From SHVO01 sp041905795 (GTDB taxonomy: Bacteria > Pseudomonadota > Alphaproteobacteria > Rhodospirillales > Rhodospirillaceae): DNA of 64,000 nt. This document shows, piece by piece, positions 1-8,196 of this stretch (its first letter is position 1; each line of letters starts with the position of its first letter). The DNA is taken from the NCBI GenBank assembly GCA_041905795.1, contig JAYRKL010000021.1:1-64000 (forward strand). Direction: 5' to 3'. The position numbers were made by a program, and so were the translations under genes. The notes under the pieces are model-generated. The model saw only the letters and a list, made by a program, of their open reading frames with translations, did no database searches and was not told where the DNA came from.

Positions 1-939
1 GGGCGCCGCGGCCTTGGACTTGAAGATCTCGCCGGTGGCGGGATCGAACCGTTCCAGCGCGTGGTAGTTCTCGGCGTTGGGCGCGGTGAACGGATGCCCT
101 TTGCCCTTCTCGGTGATCACATGCAACAGCACCGCGCCTTTGCCGGCGCCGTCCTTGATGGCGGACAGGATCCCGGTGAGGGCCGCGACATCGTGACCGT
201 CGACCGGCCCTATATAGGTGCAGCCCAATTGGTCGAACAGGGTATCGGCGTCGGCGAGGCGGGCGCGGGCGGCGGCGGTTTCATGGGGGAACTTGCCGGC
301 CAGCAGTTTCTGGACGTCGGCCGCCGACAGGCATTCCCGCGTGCCGGTGATGTCCTTCAGGTAGCTGGTGAGCGCGCCCAGGGACGGCGCGATCGACATG
401 CCGTTATCGTTGAGGATCACGGTCAGGCGGCTCTCCAGGGCGCCGGCGTTGTTGAGGGCCTCGTACGCCATGCCGGCGCTCATGGCGCCGTCGCCGATCA
501 CCGCGATGACGTGGTTGTCGCCGCCCTTGTGATCGCGTGCGGCCGCCATGCCCAGCGCCGCGGAGATGGAGGTAGAGCTATGCGCCGTACCGAAGGGGTC
601 GAACTCGCTTTCGGCGCGCAGGGTGAAGCCGTAGAGGCCGCCGCGTTTGCGGATCGAACGGATCCGGTCGCGCCGGCCGGTCAGGATCTTGTGGGGATAG
701 GCCTGATGGCTCACGTCCCAGATCAGACGGTCGGCGGGCGTGTTGAAGACGTAATGCAGCGCGACGGTCAGTTCGACCACGCCCAGGCCGGCGCCGAAAT
801 GGCCGCCGGTGGTGGAGGCGGCGTCGATGGTCTCGGCGCGCAGTTCGTCCGCCAGCTGCGGCAGCTGCGCCGGCGCGAGGCGGCGCAGGTCGGTAACAGA
901 CTGTATCCGGTCGAGAAGCGGTGTTGCGGCGCGTGCCAA
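1..939 (-). CDS. dxs: 1-deoxy-D-xylulose-5-phosphate synthase, N-terminal part (runs off left edge)
   Basis: Thiamine-diphosphate enzyme that condenses pyruvate and glyceraldehyde-3-phosphate in the first step of the MEP isoprenoid pathway. About 313 of the usual 620-640 residues are present; the 3' half lies outside the window. Visible family motifs are TGGHFGAGLG near residue 40, the ThDP-binding IGDGAMSAGMAYEALNNAG near residue 147, and ILNDNGMSIAPSLG. The frame stays open from base 939 to base 1. I chose TTG at 939 because an AAGGA ribosome site lies 7 bases upstream and the product then starts at the usual family position. It lies downstream of hpnC-hpnB on the same strand, which fits supply of isoprenoid precursor for hopanoids. 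Confidence 0.93.
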   Translation of the reverse strand, partial: MARAATPLLDRIQSVTDLRRLAPAQLPQLADELRAETIDAASTTGGHFGAGLGVVELTVALHYVFNTPADRLIWDVSHQAYPHKILTGRRDRIRSIRKRGGLYGFTLRAESEFDPFGTAHSSTSISAALGMAAARDHKGGDNHVIAVIGDGAMSAGMAYEALNNAGALESRLTVILNDNGMSIAPSLGALTSYLKDITGTRECLSAADVQKLLAGKFPHETAAARARLADADTLFDQLGCTYIGPVDGHDVAALTGILSAIKDGAGKGAVLLHVITEKGKGHPFTAPNAENYHALERFDPATGEIFKSKAAAP

Positions 940-1142
940 GGTTCGGTCCTTAAATCGTTCTTCTTATGCGGGCTTCAGGTTTCAAGCGGGCAGGTTTCAA
1001 AAAGTGGTGCGCGGGGGTCCCATACGGTCCCGTGCGGGATCTTCTGCCGGATGTCCAAATCCCCCGGCCGCGCCCACCCTCTCAGCCGTGAGGCAGCCGC
1101 GGTTTGGAACGGTCCTGGACTGTTTTTCCAGTGACTTGTTTC

Positions 1143-2321
1143 CTATAGGGATTTTGCCAGATCGGACGACCCGGAAGAAGGTCCATAGTTGCGCCCTTTC
1201 CATTGGCCGCCCTGGTTCTTGCCGTGGGCGAGGGCGGAGTCGATGGTCATGGCGCAATAGAGGGCCGCGGCGACCGGCAATCCCAAGGCTTCCCAAGGGT
1301 TTCGCTGATAGTCCAGAAGCGTGGGCCGGTAGGTCCAGGCCATGAGACCCGTGGCCGCGAGTCCCGCCAAAGTTGCAATACCATGTCCGTGCCACAAAGA
1401 CGTCAAGACCACCACGGCCGGTCCGAGGAAGACCAGGGCCAGCCCCAGCACCGCGCCGGCCACCTGTACGCGCGAGTGTCCCAACTGGGTGAAGGCGGTG
1501 CGTTTGACCATGGTCCACAGGGGATCGAGGGAGTCCGCGGCGCGCAGGGAATGGCTGTCGTCGGCCAGCCCCAGCCACGGCCGTCCTCCGCTGCGCTTTA
1601 CAATCCGCGCCAGCGCGCAGTCGTCGATGATCTCGCCCTTGATGGCCTCGAGCCCGCCGGCGGCGGCAAGGCGCGCGCGGCGCACCAGCACGCAGCCGCC
1701 GGCCGCGGCGGCCACCCGCGCGCGCGGATCGTTGGCCGCCCGGAATGGATAGAGCATCTGGAAGAAATAGATGAAGGCCGGGATCAGCAGGTGCTCCCAG
1801 GGGCTTTTGCAGCGCAGGCGCACCATCAGCGACACCAGATCGTGCCGGCCCGTGAGCGCCATGTGGACCAGGCGCGTCAGGGTCGCCGGCGCGTGGACCA
1901 CGTCGGCGTCGGTGAACCAGATGAAGTCCGCATCGCCTGCCTGCCCGAGGCCGGCGTTGAGCGCGGCGAGCTTTCCGGTCCAGCCGGCCGGCAACGGCGG
2001 GGCGGTGATCACTTCCACCTTTGCGGTGCCGGGCGCGACCGCGCCGGCAACACGGGCGCGCGCAGCGGTGTCGTCGCTGGAGGAATCATCGACGACGACG
2101 ATGCGCAGTTCGCCCTGGTAAATCTGCCCGCGCAGGCTGCGCACACAGGCCTCGATGGTGGCGGCCTCGTTGCGCGCCGGCACGATGGCGGTGACGGACG
2201 GCCAGCTTTGCGGCGGATCGAGCGCCGGCGGCAGGCGCTGGTCGCCGCGCCAGAAGTCCCGGTGGAAAAAGGCCAGGTAGCACCAGGCCAACAGCGAGAA
2301 GCCGGCGACGAAGGCAATCAT
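1143..2321 (-). CDS. hpnB: Hopanoid-associated glycosyltransferase HpnB (GT2)
   Basis: A 392-residue family 2 glycosyltransferase with an N-terminal membrane segment (about residues 2-16), a GT-A core with the nucleotide-binding VVVDDSSSDD near residue 75, the metal-binding FTDADV near 125, EIIDDCALA near 225, and two to three hydrophobic segments at the C terminus. This matches HpnB, a hopanoid-cluster glycosyltransferase whose exact acceptor is not settled. The ATG overlaps the hpnC stop by four bases (ATGA), indicating translational coupling. A longer open frame extends to 2756, but that part only shadows hpnC. Confidence 0.88.
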   Translation of the reverse strand: MIAFVAGFSLLAWCYLAFFHRDFWRGDQRLPPALDPPQSWPSVTAIVPARNEAATIEACVRSLRGQIYQGELRIVVVDDSSSDDTAARARVAGAVAPGTAKVEVITAPPLPAGWTGKLAALNAGLGQAGDADFIWFTDADVVHAPATLTRLVHMALTGRHDLVSLMVRLRCKSPWEHLLIPAFIYFFQMLYPFRAANDPRARVAAAAGGCVLVRRARLAAAGGLEAIKGEIIDDCALARIVKRSGGRPWLGLADDSHSLRAADSLDPLWTMVKRTAFTQLGHSRVQVAGAVLGLALVFLGPAVVVLTSLWHGHGIATLAGLAATGLMAWTYRPTLLDYQRNPWEALGLPVAAALYCAMTIDSALAHGKNQGGQWKGRNYGPSSGSSDLAKSL

Positions 2322-3163
2322 GGCAGCCACAAACCGGCGAGGCCGGAGATGGCGGCGGCGGCGAACCCGAAAGGCCCGAGCGCGACGCGGCCGGCGATGG
2401 GATCCCGGCGGCGGAGCTTCGCGACCAGCCGGTCGGCGACCGACACAATCACGGCGGTCTCGGCGGCGAGACTCTTGTGGCGCATGGCCTTCGGCAGGCG
2501 GCGGGCTTCGGTCATCAGGCGTTCGGTGCCGTCCAGGCACCGGTCGAGCACGCCCCGCAGTCCGGGTGTCGCCGCGTCCTTCCTGAGATCGTCGGCCGAC
2601 GCTCCGGCCGCGCGCATCCAGTCTTCCGGCAGGTAGACGCGATCGAGCGCGGCATGGTCCTTGGCGCAGTCTTGCAGGTGATTGATCACCTGCAGCGCAT
2701 TGCACAGGGCGTCGGAAAGCGGATGCAGCGCCTGATCCTCGCCGTGCAGATCGCACAAAAAACGTCCTACCGGCGCCGCGGAGCGCAAGCAGTAATCGAT
2801 CAGCTCATTCCAATCCGCGTAGCGATGCTTGACGGCGTCCTGCTTGAACGCCGAGATCAGGTCGAGCCCGTGACGCGCGGAAATCCCGGTTGCCGCCAGC
2901 GTGCGGCGCAGCGCCTCGGCCTTGGCGTAGTCGGGGTCGCCGCTGCCGTTCACCAGCGCCGCGGCGAAGCCGTCCAGCCGGCGGACCTTGTCGCCGGGCG
3001 CGAGGGCGGGATTGTCGGCGATGTCGTCGATGGCGCGGGCGAAGGCGTAATAGGTCGCCACATGCGGGCGCAACGGGCGCGGCAGCAGCCACGATCCCAC
3101 GGGGAAGTTCTCATCCCCGGCGCCCTTTCCGGACGGTGTCTCGATCCCCACGGCGACGCTCAC
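2318..3163 (-). CDS. hpnC: Hydroxysqualene synthase HpnC
   Basis: Trans-isoprenyl-diphosphate synthase-like protein of the HpnC branch, which converts presqualene diphosphate to hydroxysqualene in the HpnD-HpnC-HpnE route to squalene. The two aspartate-rich signatures are visible: DDIAD about 50 residues from the start, and NHLQDCAKD in the second half. The frame can start at TTG 3193, but that codon has no ribosome site. GTG at 3163 has AGGGA 7 bases upstream and gives the usual short leader before the IETPSGK...ENFPVGSW region, so I prefer it. Partner genes hpnD and hpnE are not in the window. A perfect FNR-type box lies about 66 bases upstream. Confidence 0.88.
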   Translation of the reverse strand: MSVAVGIETPSGKGAGDENFPVGSWLLPRPLRPHVATYYAFARAIDDIADNPALAPGDKVRRLDGFAAALVNGSGDPDYAKAEALRRTLAATGISARHGLDLISAFKQDAVKHRYADWNELIDYCLRSAAPVGRFLCDLHGEDQALHPLSDALCNALQVINHLQDCAKDHAALDRVYLPEDWMRAAGASADDLRKDAATPGLRGVLDRCLDGTERLMTEARRLPKAMRHKSLAAETAVIVSVADRLVAKLRRRDPIAGRVALGPFGFAAAAISGLAGLWLP

Positions 3164-3228
3164 TGACGGTCCCTGTTGCGAAGGCCAGTTCAATACGCGA
3201 GGCGGCCATGATGGATCAAGAAATCCCG

Positions 3229-3242
3229 TTGATCCGGATCAA
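3229..3242. promoter_or_regulatory. FNR/FixK-type operator (TTGATCCGGATCAA)
   Basis: A perfect 14-base palindrome that matches the FNR-family consensus TTGAT-N4-ATCAA exactly. It sits in the divergent region between hpnC (minus) and the ferritin-like gene (plus), 66 bases from the preferred hpnC start and 114 bases from the ferritin-like ATG. Either promoter could be controlled. Binding by an FNR or FixK protein is inferred from the sequence match only. Confidence 0.55.
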
Positions 3243-3356
3243 GAAAGCCTCGAAAAATCAGCGGAAAGTATTGGCAAGATTGCGGAAAGACGAATTGACC
3301 TGTCAGGCCCCAATCGCCACACTGCGCCACCTTTTGCCGCATGGCCCCCGCATTCC

Positions 3357-4208
3357 ATGAACGTCGTCAGCCGCAGCCAACCGACGGATCCCCTCGTCAC
3401 CCGCGCCCCGCTCAAGATCGGCTCGGACGAGCACAAGCACGCGTTCTGCCGCATGCTGCTCGACACCTTCAATCCCTATAAACCGGCGATCATCGACTGG
3501 CCCGAACTGGCGCCCGACGCGCTGGCGCGCGTCACCGGCCTGCCGGTCTGGACCATCGCCGTGGAAACCGAGGATCGGGCCTCGGCGCATATCGGCCTCA
3601 TGGCCGAACGGACCGGCGATCCGCTGATACGCGAAGCGCTGACCCTGATGGCCTTCGAGGAAAATCGCCATCGCAAGGTGCTCGACGCCCTGGTGGCGCG
3701 CTACGGAATCAAGCTCGACCCCTTGCCCAAATACGTGCCGTCGCCGCGTACCGAGTGGAATTTCATGTCCACGGGTTACGGCGAGTGCCTGGATTCCTTC
3801 TTTGCCTTCGGCCTGTTCGAGCTGGCGCGCCGGTCGGGTTATTTCCCGCCGGAACTGGTGGAAACCTTCGAGCCGGTGATCGCGGAGGAAGCGCGGCATA
3901 TCGTGTTCTTCGTCAACTGGGCGGCCTACACCCAGGCCAATACGCCGTGGCTCGCCAAGCCCTGGTTCGCCGCCAAGCGCCTCGCCCATCTTGCGCTCAA
4001 CGGTTTGTCGCGGGTCGGCATCGCCGGCGACCAGGACGATTTCGCCACCACCGGCAAGGACGCCGTCGGCGTCGATATCGAGCTGGCTCAGTTCATGGAC
4101 CTGTGCCTCGCGGAAAACGAGCGCCGCATGGGCGGTCTTGATGGCAGGCTGCTGCGGCCCATGATCATGCCGCGCGCCGTCAGGGCCGCCCGCTTCTTCA
4201 TTCGCTAG
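3357..4208 (+). CDS. Ferritin-like diiron domain protein
   Basis: A 283-residue helical protein with two carboxylate/histidine motifs of the ferritin-like fold: EENRH near residues 101-105 and EEARH near 177-181, the pattern expected for a diiron centre. It lacks a signal peptide, so it is probably cytoplasmic. Homologues of this size are usually annotated only as ferritin-like domain proteins; substrate and reaction are unknown, and either oxidase/hydroxylase or metal-storage chemistry is possible. It is followed 28 bases later by a DegT-type aminotransferase on the same strand, which suggests an oxidation/amination pair. It is transcribed divergently from hpnC across an FNR-type box. Confidence 0.72.
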   Translation: MNVVSRSQPTDPLVTRAPLKIGSDEHKHAFCRMLLDTFNPYKPAIIDWPELAPDALARVTGLPVWTIAVETEDRASAHIGLMAERTGDPLIREALTLMAFEENRHRKVLDALVARYGIKLDPLPKYVPSPRTEWNFMSTGYGECLDSFFAFGLFELARRSGYFPPELVETFEPVIAEEARHIVFFVNWAAYTQANTPWLAKPWFAAKRLAHLALNGLSRVGIAGDQDDFATTGKDAVGVDIELAQFMDLCLAENERRMGGLDGRLLRPMIMPRAVRAARFFIR

Positions 4209-4236
4209 TTCTCATCCGCGGATCCGGATTTTCGCC

Positions 4237-5376
4237 ATGGCCACGTCTCTCCCGCAGGTCCCGCCGACCCGCATCGACTTCACGCCCGAGGACCAGGAGT
4301 GGATCGCAAACCGCATCAAGGACGTGCTGGCCAGCGGCCGGTTGACCCTGGGCGCTTTCGGAGAGCAGTTCGAACGTGAGTTCACGAACCTCACCGGCTC
4401 CAGACATGCCATCGCCGTCAACAGCGGCACGGCGTCGCTGGAGATCATGCTGCGCGCCATGGATGTGGCCGGCAAGGACGTGCTGGTGCCCGCGAACACT
4501 TTTTTCGCCACCGCGTCGGCGGTGATCGGCGCCGGCGGCCGGCCGGTGTTGATGGACACCGACGTCGCGACCCTGTCCACCAGTCTCGACGAGATCAAAC
4601 GCCGCCTCACCCCTGAGACCGCCGGCATCATGATCGTGCATATTGCCGGCATCATCACCGCCGAGATGCCGGCTATCGCCGCCTTCGCCAGGTCCAAGGG
4701 CCTGTGGATGATGGAAGACGCGGCCCATGCGCAGGGCGCCACCCTCGACGGCAAACACGCCGGCACGTTCGGCCTCGCCGGGTCGTTCTCGTTCTATCCG
4801 ACCAAGGTCATGACCTCGGCCGAGGGCGGCATGATCGTCACCGACGACGATCGCATGCGCGAGGAAGCGCATCTCTACCGCGACCAGGGCAAAGCCAGCT
4901 TCCTGCAGAACACTCATGTGCGCATGGGTTACAACTGGCGCATGTCCGAGCCCCACGCCGTGATCGGCCTCAGGCATCTGCAAGGTTTCGCCGGCCTGCT
5001 CGCGGGCCGGCGCAGGATCGCGCGCCTCTACGACGCGGCCTTCGCCGGCGGCGACCTGATCCGTCCCATCGCCACGCCCAAGGGCTGCGAACCGAATTAT
5101 TACAAATACGTGGTCATGCTGCCCGACGGCTGCGACCGCGCCGCCCTCAAGGGCTGGCTCAAGCAACACCACAACGTCCACTGCAGCGGCGAGGTTTACG
5201 AGGTGCCCCTGCACAGGAACGAGGTCCTCCGGCACCTTGACCCGGGCAACCTGACCGGCGCCGAGACCGCCTGCGGCCGGCATATATGCCTGCCAATCTT
5301 TGCGAGCATGACCGAAACCCAGGGCCGCCAGGTTGTGGAAGCCCTTACGGATGCGAAAGCCAAGGGCCTGTTGTAG
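4237..5376 (+). CDS. DegT/DnrJ/EryC1/StrS-family PLP aminotransferase
   Basis: A 379-residue aminotransferase of the sugar-aminotransferase (DegT) fold. The N-terminal NSGTASLEIMLRA motif, the VPANTFFATASAV segment, EDAAHAQGA and the PLP-lysine motif SFYPTKVMTSAEGG (Lys190) are all present. Members typically aminate keto-sugars bound to nucleotides. No nucleotide-sugar pathway gene is adjacent; the direct neighbour is a ferritin-like protein and the wider neighbourhood is hopanoid synthesis. It is not HpnO, which is a class III aminotransferase. Substrate is therefore open. Its start has only a weak ribosome site and coupling to the upstream gene is likely. Confidence 0.85.
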   Translation: MATSLPQVPPTRIDFTPEDQEWIANRIKDVLASGRLTLGAFGEQFEREFTNLTGSRHAIAVNSGTASLEIMLRAMDVAGKDVLVPANTFFATASAVIGAGGRPVLMDTDVATLSTSLDEIKRRLTPETAGIMIVHIAGIITAEMPAIAAFARSKGLWMMEDAAHAQGATLDGKHAGTFGLAGSFSFYPTKVMTSAEGGMIVTDDDRMREEAHLYRDQGKASFLQNTHVRMGYNWRMSEPHAVIGLRHLQGFAGLLAGRRRIARLYDAAFAGGDLIRPIATPKGCEPNYYKYVVMLPDGCDRAALKGWLKQHHNVHCSGEVYEVPLHRNEVLRHLDPGNLTGAETACGRHICLPIFASMTETQGRQVVEALTDAKAKGLL

Positions 5377-5462
5377 GGCGCCGTCGCGCGATTTTCATTT
5401 CGCGTTAAGCAATTTTAAAGCGACTCAAGCGTTATCATCGGCACCCCACGGAAGGACCGATC

Positions 5463-6365
5463 ATGCGCACCACCCTTGTCAACCTAACCACCGGATTCAT
5501 AACAATTTTTGGTCTGAGCCTGCCGGCGGGTCCCGCGGCTTCGGCGCCGGCGCGCTCGGGGATCGAAAAGCCCGCCGATCTGGCCGGCCTGGACGGCGCG
5601 TTTTACGCCGAGGTGTTCCCGACCTTCCCGGCCACCAGCGACAACGCCAGCTACATCCGCCTGGGCAATGACAACAACGCCGCCTCGGTGTTCCACGTCA
5701 CCGCCGTCGGCGCGCCCTCGGGCGAACTCTACGGCACCGGCGACATCACCGTGCCGGCCCACGCCACGCCGCAGTACGACATCAGTAACTTCCTGACCCG
5801 GATCGACGCCCTGCCGTTGGCCAACGGCGACACCAGCTATTCGTTCTACCTGAACAACGACGACCCCAACACCTACTTCCAGACCGTGATCTACAACGGC
5901 GGCAACGGCTTCTTCGAGGACACCACCATCTGTTCCCCCGGCGCCAGCATGCAGGGCAGCAAGAACGTGGCCAACGTGCACACCTCGAAGCTCGCCGGGA
6001 ACCAGTATCCCGCGACGATCTTTATTCACAACCTGCTCTACGTGGACGCCGAGTACAAAGTGACCGTGCGCGATTCCGGCACCGGCAACGTGCTTGGCAC
6101 CGTAGCCAGCGTGCCGGTCAAGGCCAACAGCACCACGACTTATCCGTTCTCGTACTTCGAGAGCCGCGTGACCATTCCCAACAGCGTGGTCCATGCGACC
6201 CTGGAGTTCAAACCCACCACGGCCTTCGCCGCGGTGCTGGACCCCACCGGCACGCCGCCGAACCCGGATCCGGACGACATCGGCGCGATCTTCGGCAACA
6301 CGGTGTTCAACGCCAAATTCAGCGCCTTCCTCAATCTCTCCAACAAATGCCGGATCAACCGCTAA
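5463..6365 (+). CDS. Secreted protein of unknown function
   Basis: A 300-residue protein with an N-terminal hydrophobic segment ending in PAASA, consistent with a Sec signal peptide cleaved near residue 28. The mature part is rich in Asn, Thr, Gly and aromatic residues and reads like a beta-sandwich: short repeated blocks such as SYIRLGNDNN, HVTAVGAPSG and TVRDSGTGNVLGTV alternate with turns. Two cysteines in the mature part (near ICSPGAS and NKCRINR) could form a disulfide. I recognise no family. GGAAGGA precedes the ATG, and a strong hairpin follows the stop, so it is probably a monocistronic gene. Confidence 0.7.
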   Translation: MRTTLVNLTTGFITIFGLSLPAGPAASAPARSGIEKPADLAGLDGAFYAEVFPTFPATSDNASYIRLGNDNNAASVFHVTAVGAPSGELYGTGDITVPAHATPQYDISNFLTRIDALPLANGDTSYSFYLNNDDPNTYFQTVIYNGGNGFFEDTTICSPGASMQGSKNVANVHTSKLAGNQYPATIFIHNLLYVDAEYKVTVRDSGTGNVLGTVASVPVKANSTTTYPFSYFESRVTIPNSVVHATLEFKPTTAFAAVLDPTGTPPNPDPDDIGAIFGNTVFNAKFSAFLNLSNKCRINR

Positions 6366-6398
6366 GACCTGCGGTTAATCTTGCGTGACATGAGACTC

Positions 6399-6425
6399 CA
6401 GGGGCGCGGTATCGCCGCGCCCCTG
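6399..6425. terminator. Hairpin downstream of the secreted-protein gene
   Basis: An 11-base-pair perfect inverted repeat (CAGGGGCGCGG / CCGCGCCCCTG) with a 5-base loop, 33 bases after the stop at 6365. There is no T-run directly after the stem, so it may stabilise the 3' end rather than terminate on its own. It directly abuts the dispersed two-hairpin repeat at 6427. Confidence 0.5.
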
Positions 6426-6426
6426 C

Positions 6427-6533
6427 TAGAGCATTTTCCGATGAAGTGGATGCCGGTTCATCGCAGAAAATGCGACCAAACCAAAAAAAGATTAGAGCAT
6501 GATCGCGATTCAATATGATTCGATCATGCTCTA
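6427..6533 (+). repeat. Dispersed two-hairpin repeat, copy A
   Basis: Begins TAGAGC. Hairpin 1 is GCATTTTCC-GATGAA...TTCATC-GCAGAAAATGC, with GTGGATGCCGG between the arms. A GACCAAAC box follows. Hairpin 2 is a 13-base-pair perfect inverted repeat (TAGAGCATGATCG at 6493-6505 and CGATCATGCTCTA at 6521-6533) around a GATTCAA-containing loop. Four further copies are seen at 18513, 29553, 35675 and 46338. The copy lies between the secreted-protein gene and the nuclease gene. Confidence 0.8.
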
Positions 6534-6558
6534 ATGTCAGGGTGTAGCTGTTTCCGGG

Positions 6559-7353
6559 ATGCCTGACATGCGCGTGCTTGCCGTTGTGATCCTTGCCCTC
6601 GTTGTTGCCGCTAGGCCCGCACCGGTGCGCGCCTGGGGGTGGGACGGACACCGCGTCGTCTGCGCGGTGGCGTGGGACGAACTGACGCCCGCCGTGCGGG
6701 CCAGGATCGAGGCCATCATGGGAACGCCCGGCCGTGACGCTTTCGCCGAGAGCTGCCTGTGGGCGGACGACGTGATCCGCTGGCGCAAGGAGACCGCGTC
6801 CTGGCACTATTTGAACGTTCCGAAAGGCGCCGCCAAGGTGGACCTGGCCCGGGACTGCGCGCCGCCCAACAGCTGCGCGGTCGAGCAGATCTCCTTGCAT
6901 GCCGAGCGTCTGAAGCGCCCGTGGGCTCTGGACGACCTCAGGTTCACCGCGCATTTCATCGGCGATATCCACCAGCCGCTTCATATCAGTTATGCCGAGG
7001 ATCGCGGCGGCAATGAGATCAAGGGCCGGTTCGAGGGGCTGGACACCAATATGCATGCGCTCTGGGACTACAACATGCTGGATTCCACCCATAAGACCTG
7101 GCCGGAGATCGCCGCCGACCTGCACGGCCGCATCACCGCGGCCGACCGCCAAGCCTGGCAGTCCGGCACGCCCACCGACTGGGCGAACGAGAGCCTGGCC
7201 GTCACCCTGAGCGCGCCGGTGGGCTATCACCCGTACGATCCGCCGTTCGTTCTCGGCGAGGACTACGCCAGGACCAATCTGCCCACCGTCTACCGGCAGA
7301 TCGAGAAGGCCGGGGTGCGCCTGGCCTGGGTGCTGACCCGGGCGCTGCAATAG
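6559..7353 (+). CDS. S1/P1-type zinc nuclease (secreted)
   Basis: A 264-residue protein of the S1/P1 nuclease family, which degrades single-stranded nucleic acid with a trinuclear zinc site. The signal peptide ends in APVRA, so the mature protein starts with Trp (WGWDGH), whose amino group and side chain form part of the zinc site in this family. Further zinc ligands are visible in LWADD, WHYLNVP, the HFIGDIHQPLH motif and DRGGN, then NMHALWD. A second ATG at 6568 is equally possible. It is likely periplasmic or extracellular, for nutrient scavenging of nucleic acids. Confidence 0.88.
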   Translation: MPDMRVLAVVILALVVAARPAPVRAWGWDGHRVVCAVAWDELTPAVRARIEAIMGTPGRDAFAESCLWADDVIRWRKETASWHYLNVPKGAAKVDLARDCAPPNSCAVEQISLHAERLKRPWALDDLRFTAHFIGDIHQPLHISYAEDRGGNEIKGRFEGLDTNMHALWDYNMLDSTHKTWPEIAADLHGRITAADRQAWQSGTPTDWANESLAVTLSAPVGYHPYDPPFVLGEDYARTNLPTVYRQIEKAGVRLAWVLTRALQ

Positions 7354-7571
7354 CCGGGGAACGGCGGGAGTCGCCGGGGACCGGGTGCAGCCCGGCTTCT
7401 ATCGGTCGTCGGGCCGAACCGGGGTTGCCTGCGGCCTCAAATGCCCCAGGTCGCAAAAATGCCGCGATTGCCGCCGAAATGCCTTCCGGTTGTCTCACGG
7501 TCATCCCAATCCCGGAGTTTTATCAGTGGGCTGGCTCTCCAGCGCTGAGAGACTTTCGGGAGGATGAGACA

Positions 7572-7685
7572 ATGGAAAACCTGGATCGCTTCTTCGACGT
7601 CTACGACCGCTTCCTGCCGCGCTATTTCGGCGAGATCGCCGTGGCCGCGATGCTGTTCGGCTCCGTGTTCTTTTTCGCCCTTTAG
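7572..7685 (+). CDS. 37-residue single-pass membrane protein
   Basis: A short frame with a good ribosome site (GGAGG, 8 bases before ATG). The product starts MENLDRFFDVYDRF, has an acidic/aromatic amphipathic N terminus and one hydrophobic C-terminal segment (about residues 20-37) ending at FFFAL. No known small-protein family is recognised. A longer frame starts at 7425, but that extension has no ribosome site and no plausible protein features. It lies between the S1/P1 nuclease and a small exported protein, all on the same strand. Confidence 0.5.
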   Translation: MENLDRFFDVYDRFLPRYFGEIAVAAMLFGSVFFFAL

Positions 7686-7735
7686 GCCGCAAAAACCGCG
7701 CGGCCTCCCGGGCCACGGGCTGCTATACCTGTTCC

Positions 7736-8146
7736 ATGAACAGGCTCTTCCTTCTCCGCATTCTTTCCGCCGCAGTTGTCCTGAGCGCGATGATCTTCTC
7801 CGGCGCCGGGGCAGCCCCGGCATTGCCGCGCCTGGCGCCCTTGGGTGTCGACCTGGAGGGGACCTGGGACGGCCTGCTGCAAACCACCACCGGCTCTCTC
7901 CCCATTTCCTTCTCCATCGCCACGATCGAAGGAAAATCCACAGTGGCCGTCGATATCCTCGAGCAAAGTGTCCGCGATATCCCGGTCAACGCCGCGACCC
8001 GGGTGGGCGACAAACTCCGCCTGGAGTCTGCCGCGCTGGAGGGCGTGTTCGAGGGCACCGTCACGCCCACGGCCGGCACCATGCAAGGCACCTGGATCCA
8101 GGCCGGCAAACGCCTGCCCTTGAGTCTTAAACGCCGCAGCGAATAA
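7736..8146 (+). CDS. Small exported protein of unknown function
   Basis: A 136-residue protein with a clear signal peptide (LRILSAAVVLSAMIFSGAGA) followed by about 110 residues of predicted beta structure. The segment DLEGTWDGLL, the later GVFEGTVTPTAGTMQGTW and the ending LPLSLKRR resemble the small beta-barrel domain found attached to some secreted hydrolases. That similarity is by eye only. The protein is probably periplasmic. No partner gene is evident. Confidence 0.65.
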   Translation: MNRLFLLRILSAAVVLSAMIFSGAGAAPALPRLAPLGVDLEGTWDGLLQTTTGSLPISFSIATIEGKSTVAVDILEQSVRDIPVNAATRVGDKLRLESAALEGVFEGTVTPTAGTMQGTWIQAGKRLPLSLKRRSE

Positions 8147-8196
8147 CCGCGAAACCTCGAGAGGGCCGCTTGCGCCAGTCGATGGACGCCGCCTGA

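Noticed and set aside
1143..2756. 537-residue version of HpnB
   Set aside because: The extension beyond 2321 lies in another frame of hpnC; the ATGA overlap fixes the start at 2321.
4237..5376. Calling the aminotransferase hpnO
   Set aside because: HpnO is a class III aminotransferase; this gene has DegT-family motifs.
5405..5418. CtrA-like TTAA-N6-TTAA before the secreted-protein gene
   Set aside because: Spacing is six rather than seven bases in AT-rich sequence; insufficient.
7425..7571. N-terminal extension of the 37-residue protein
   Set aside because: No ribosome site at 7425; a good one lies before ATG 7572.
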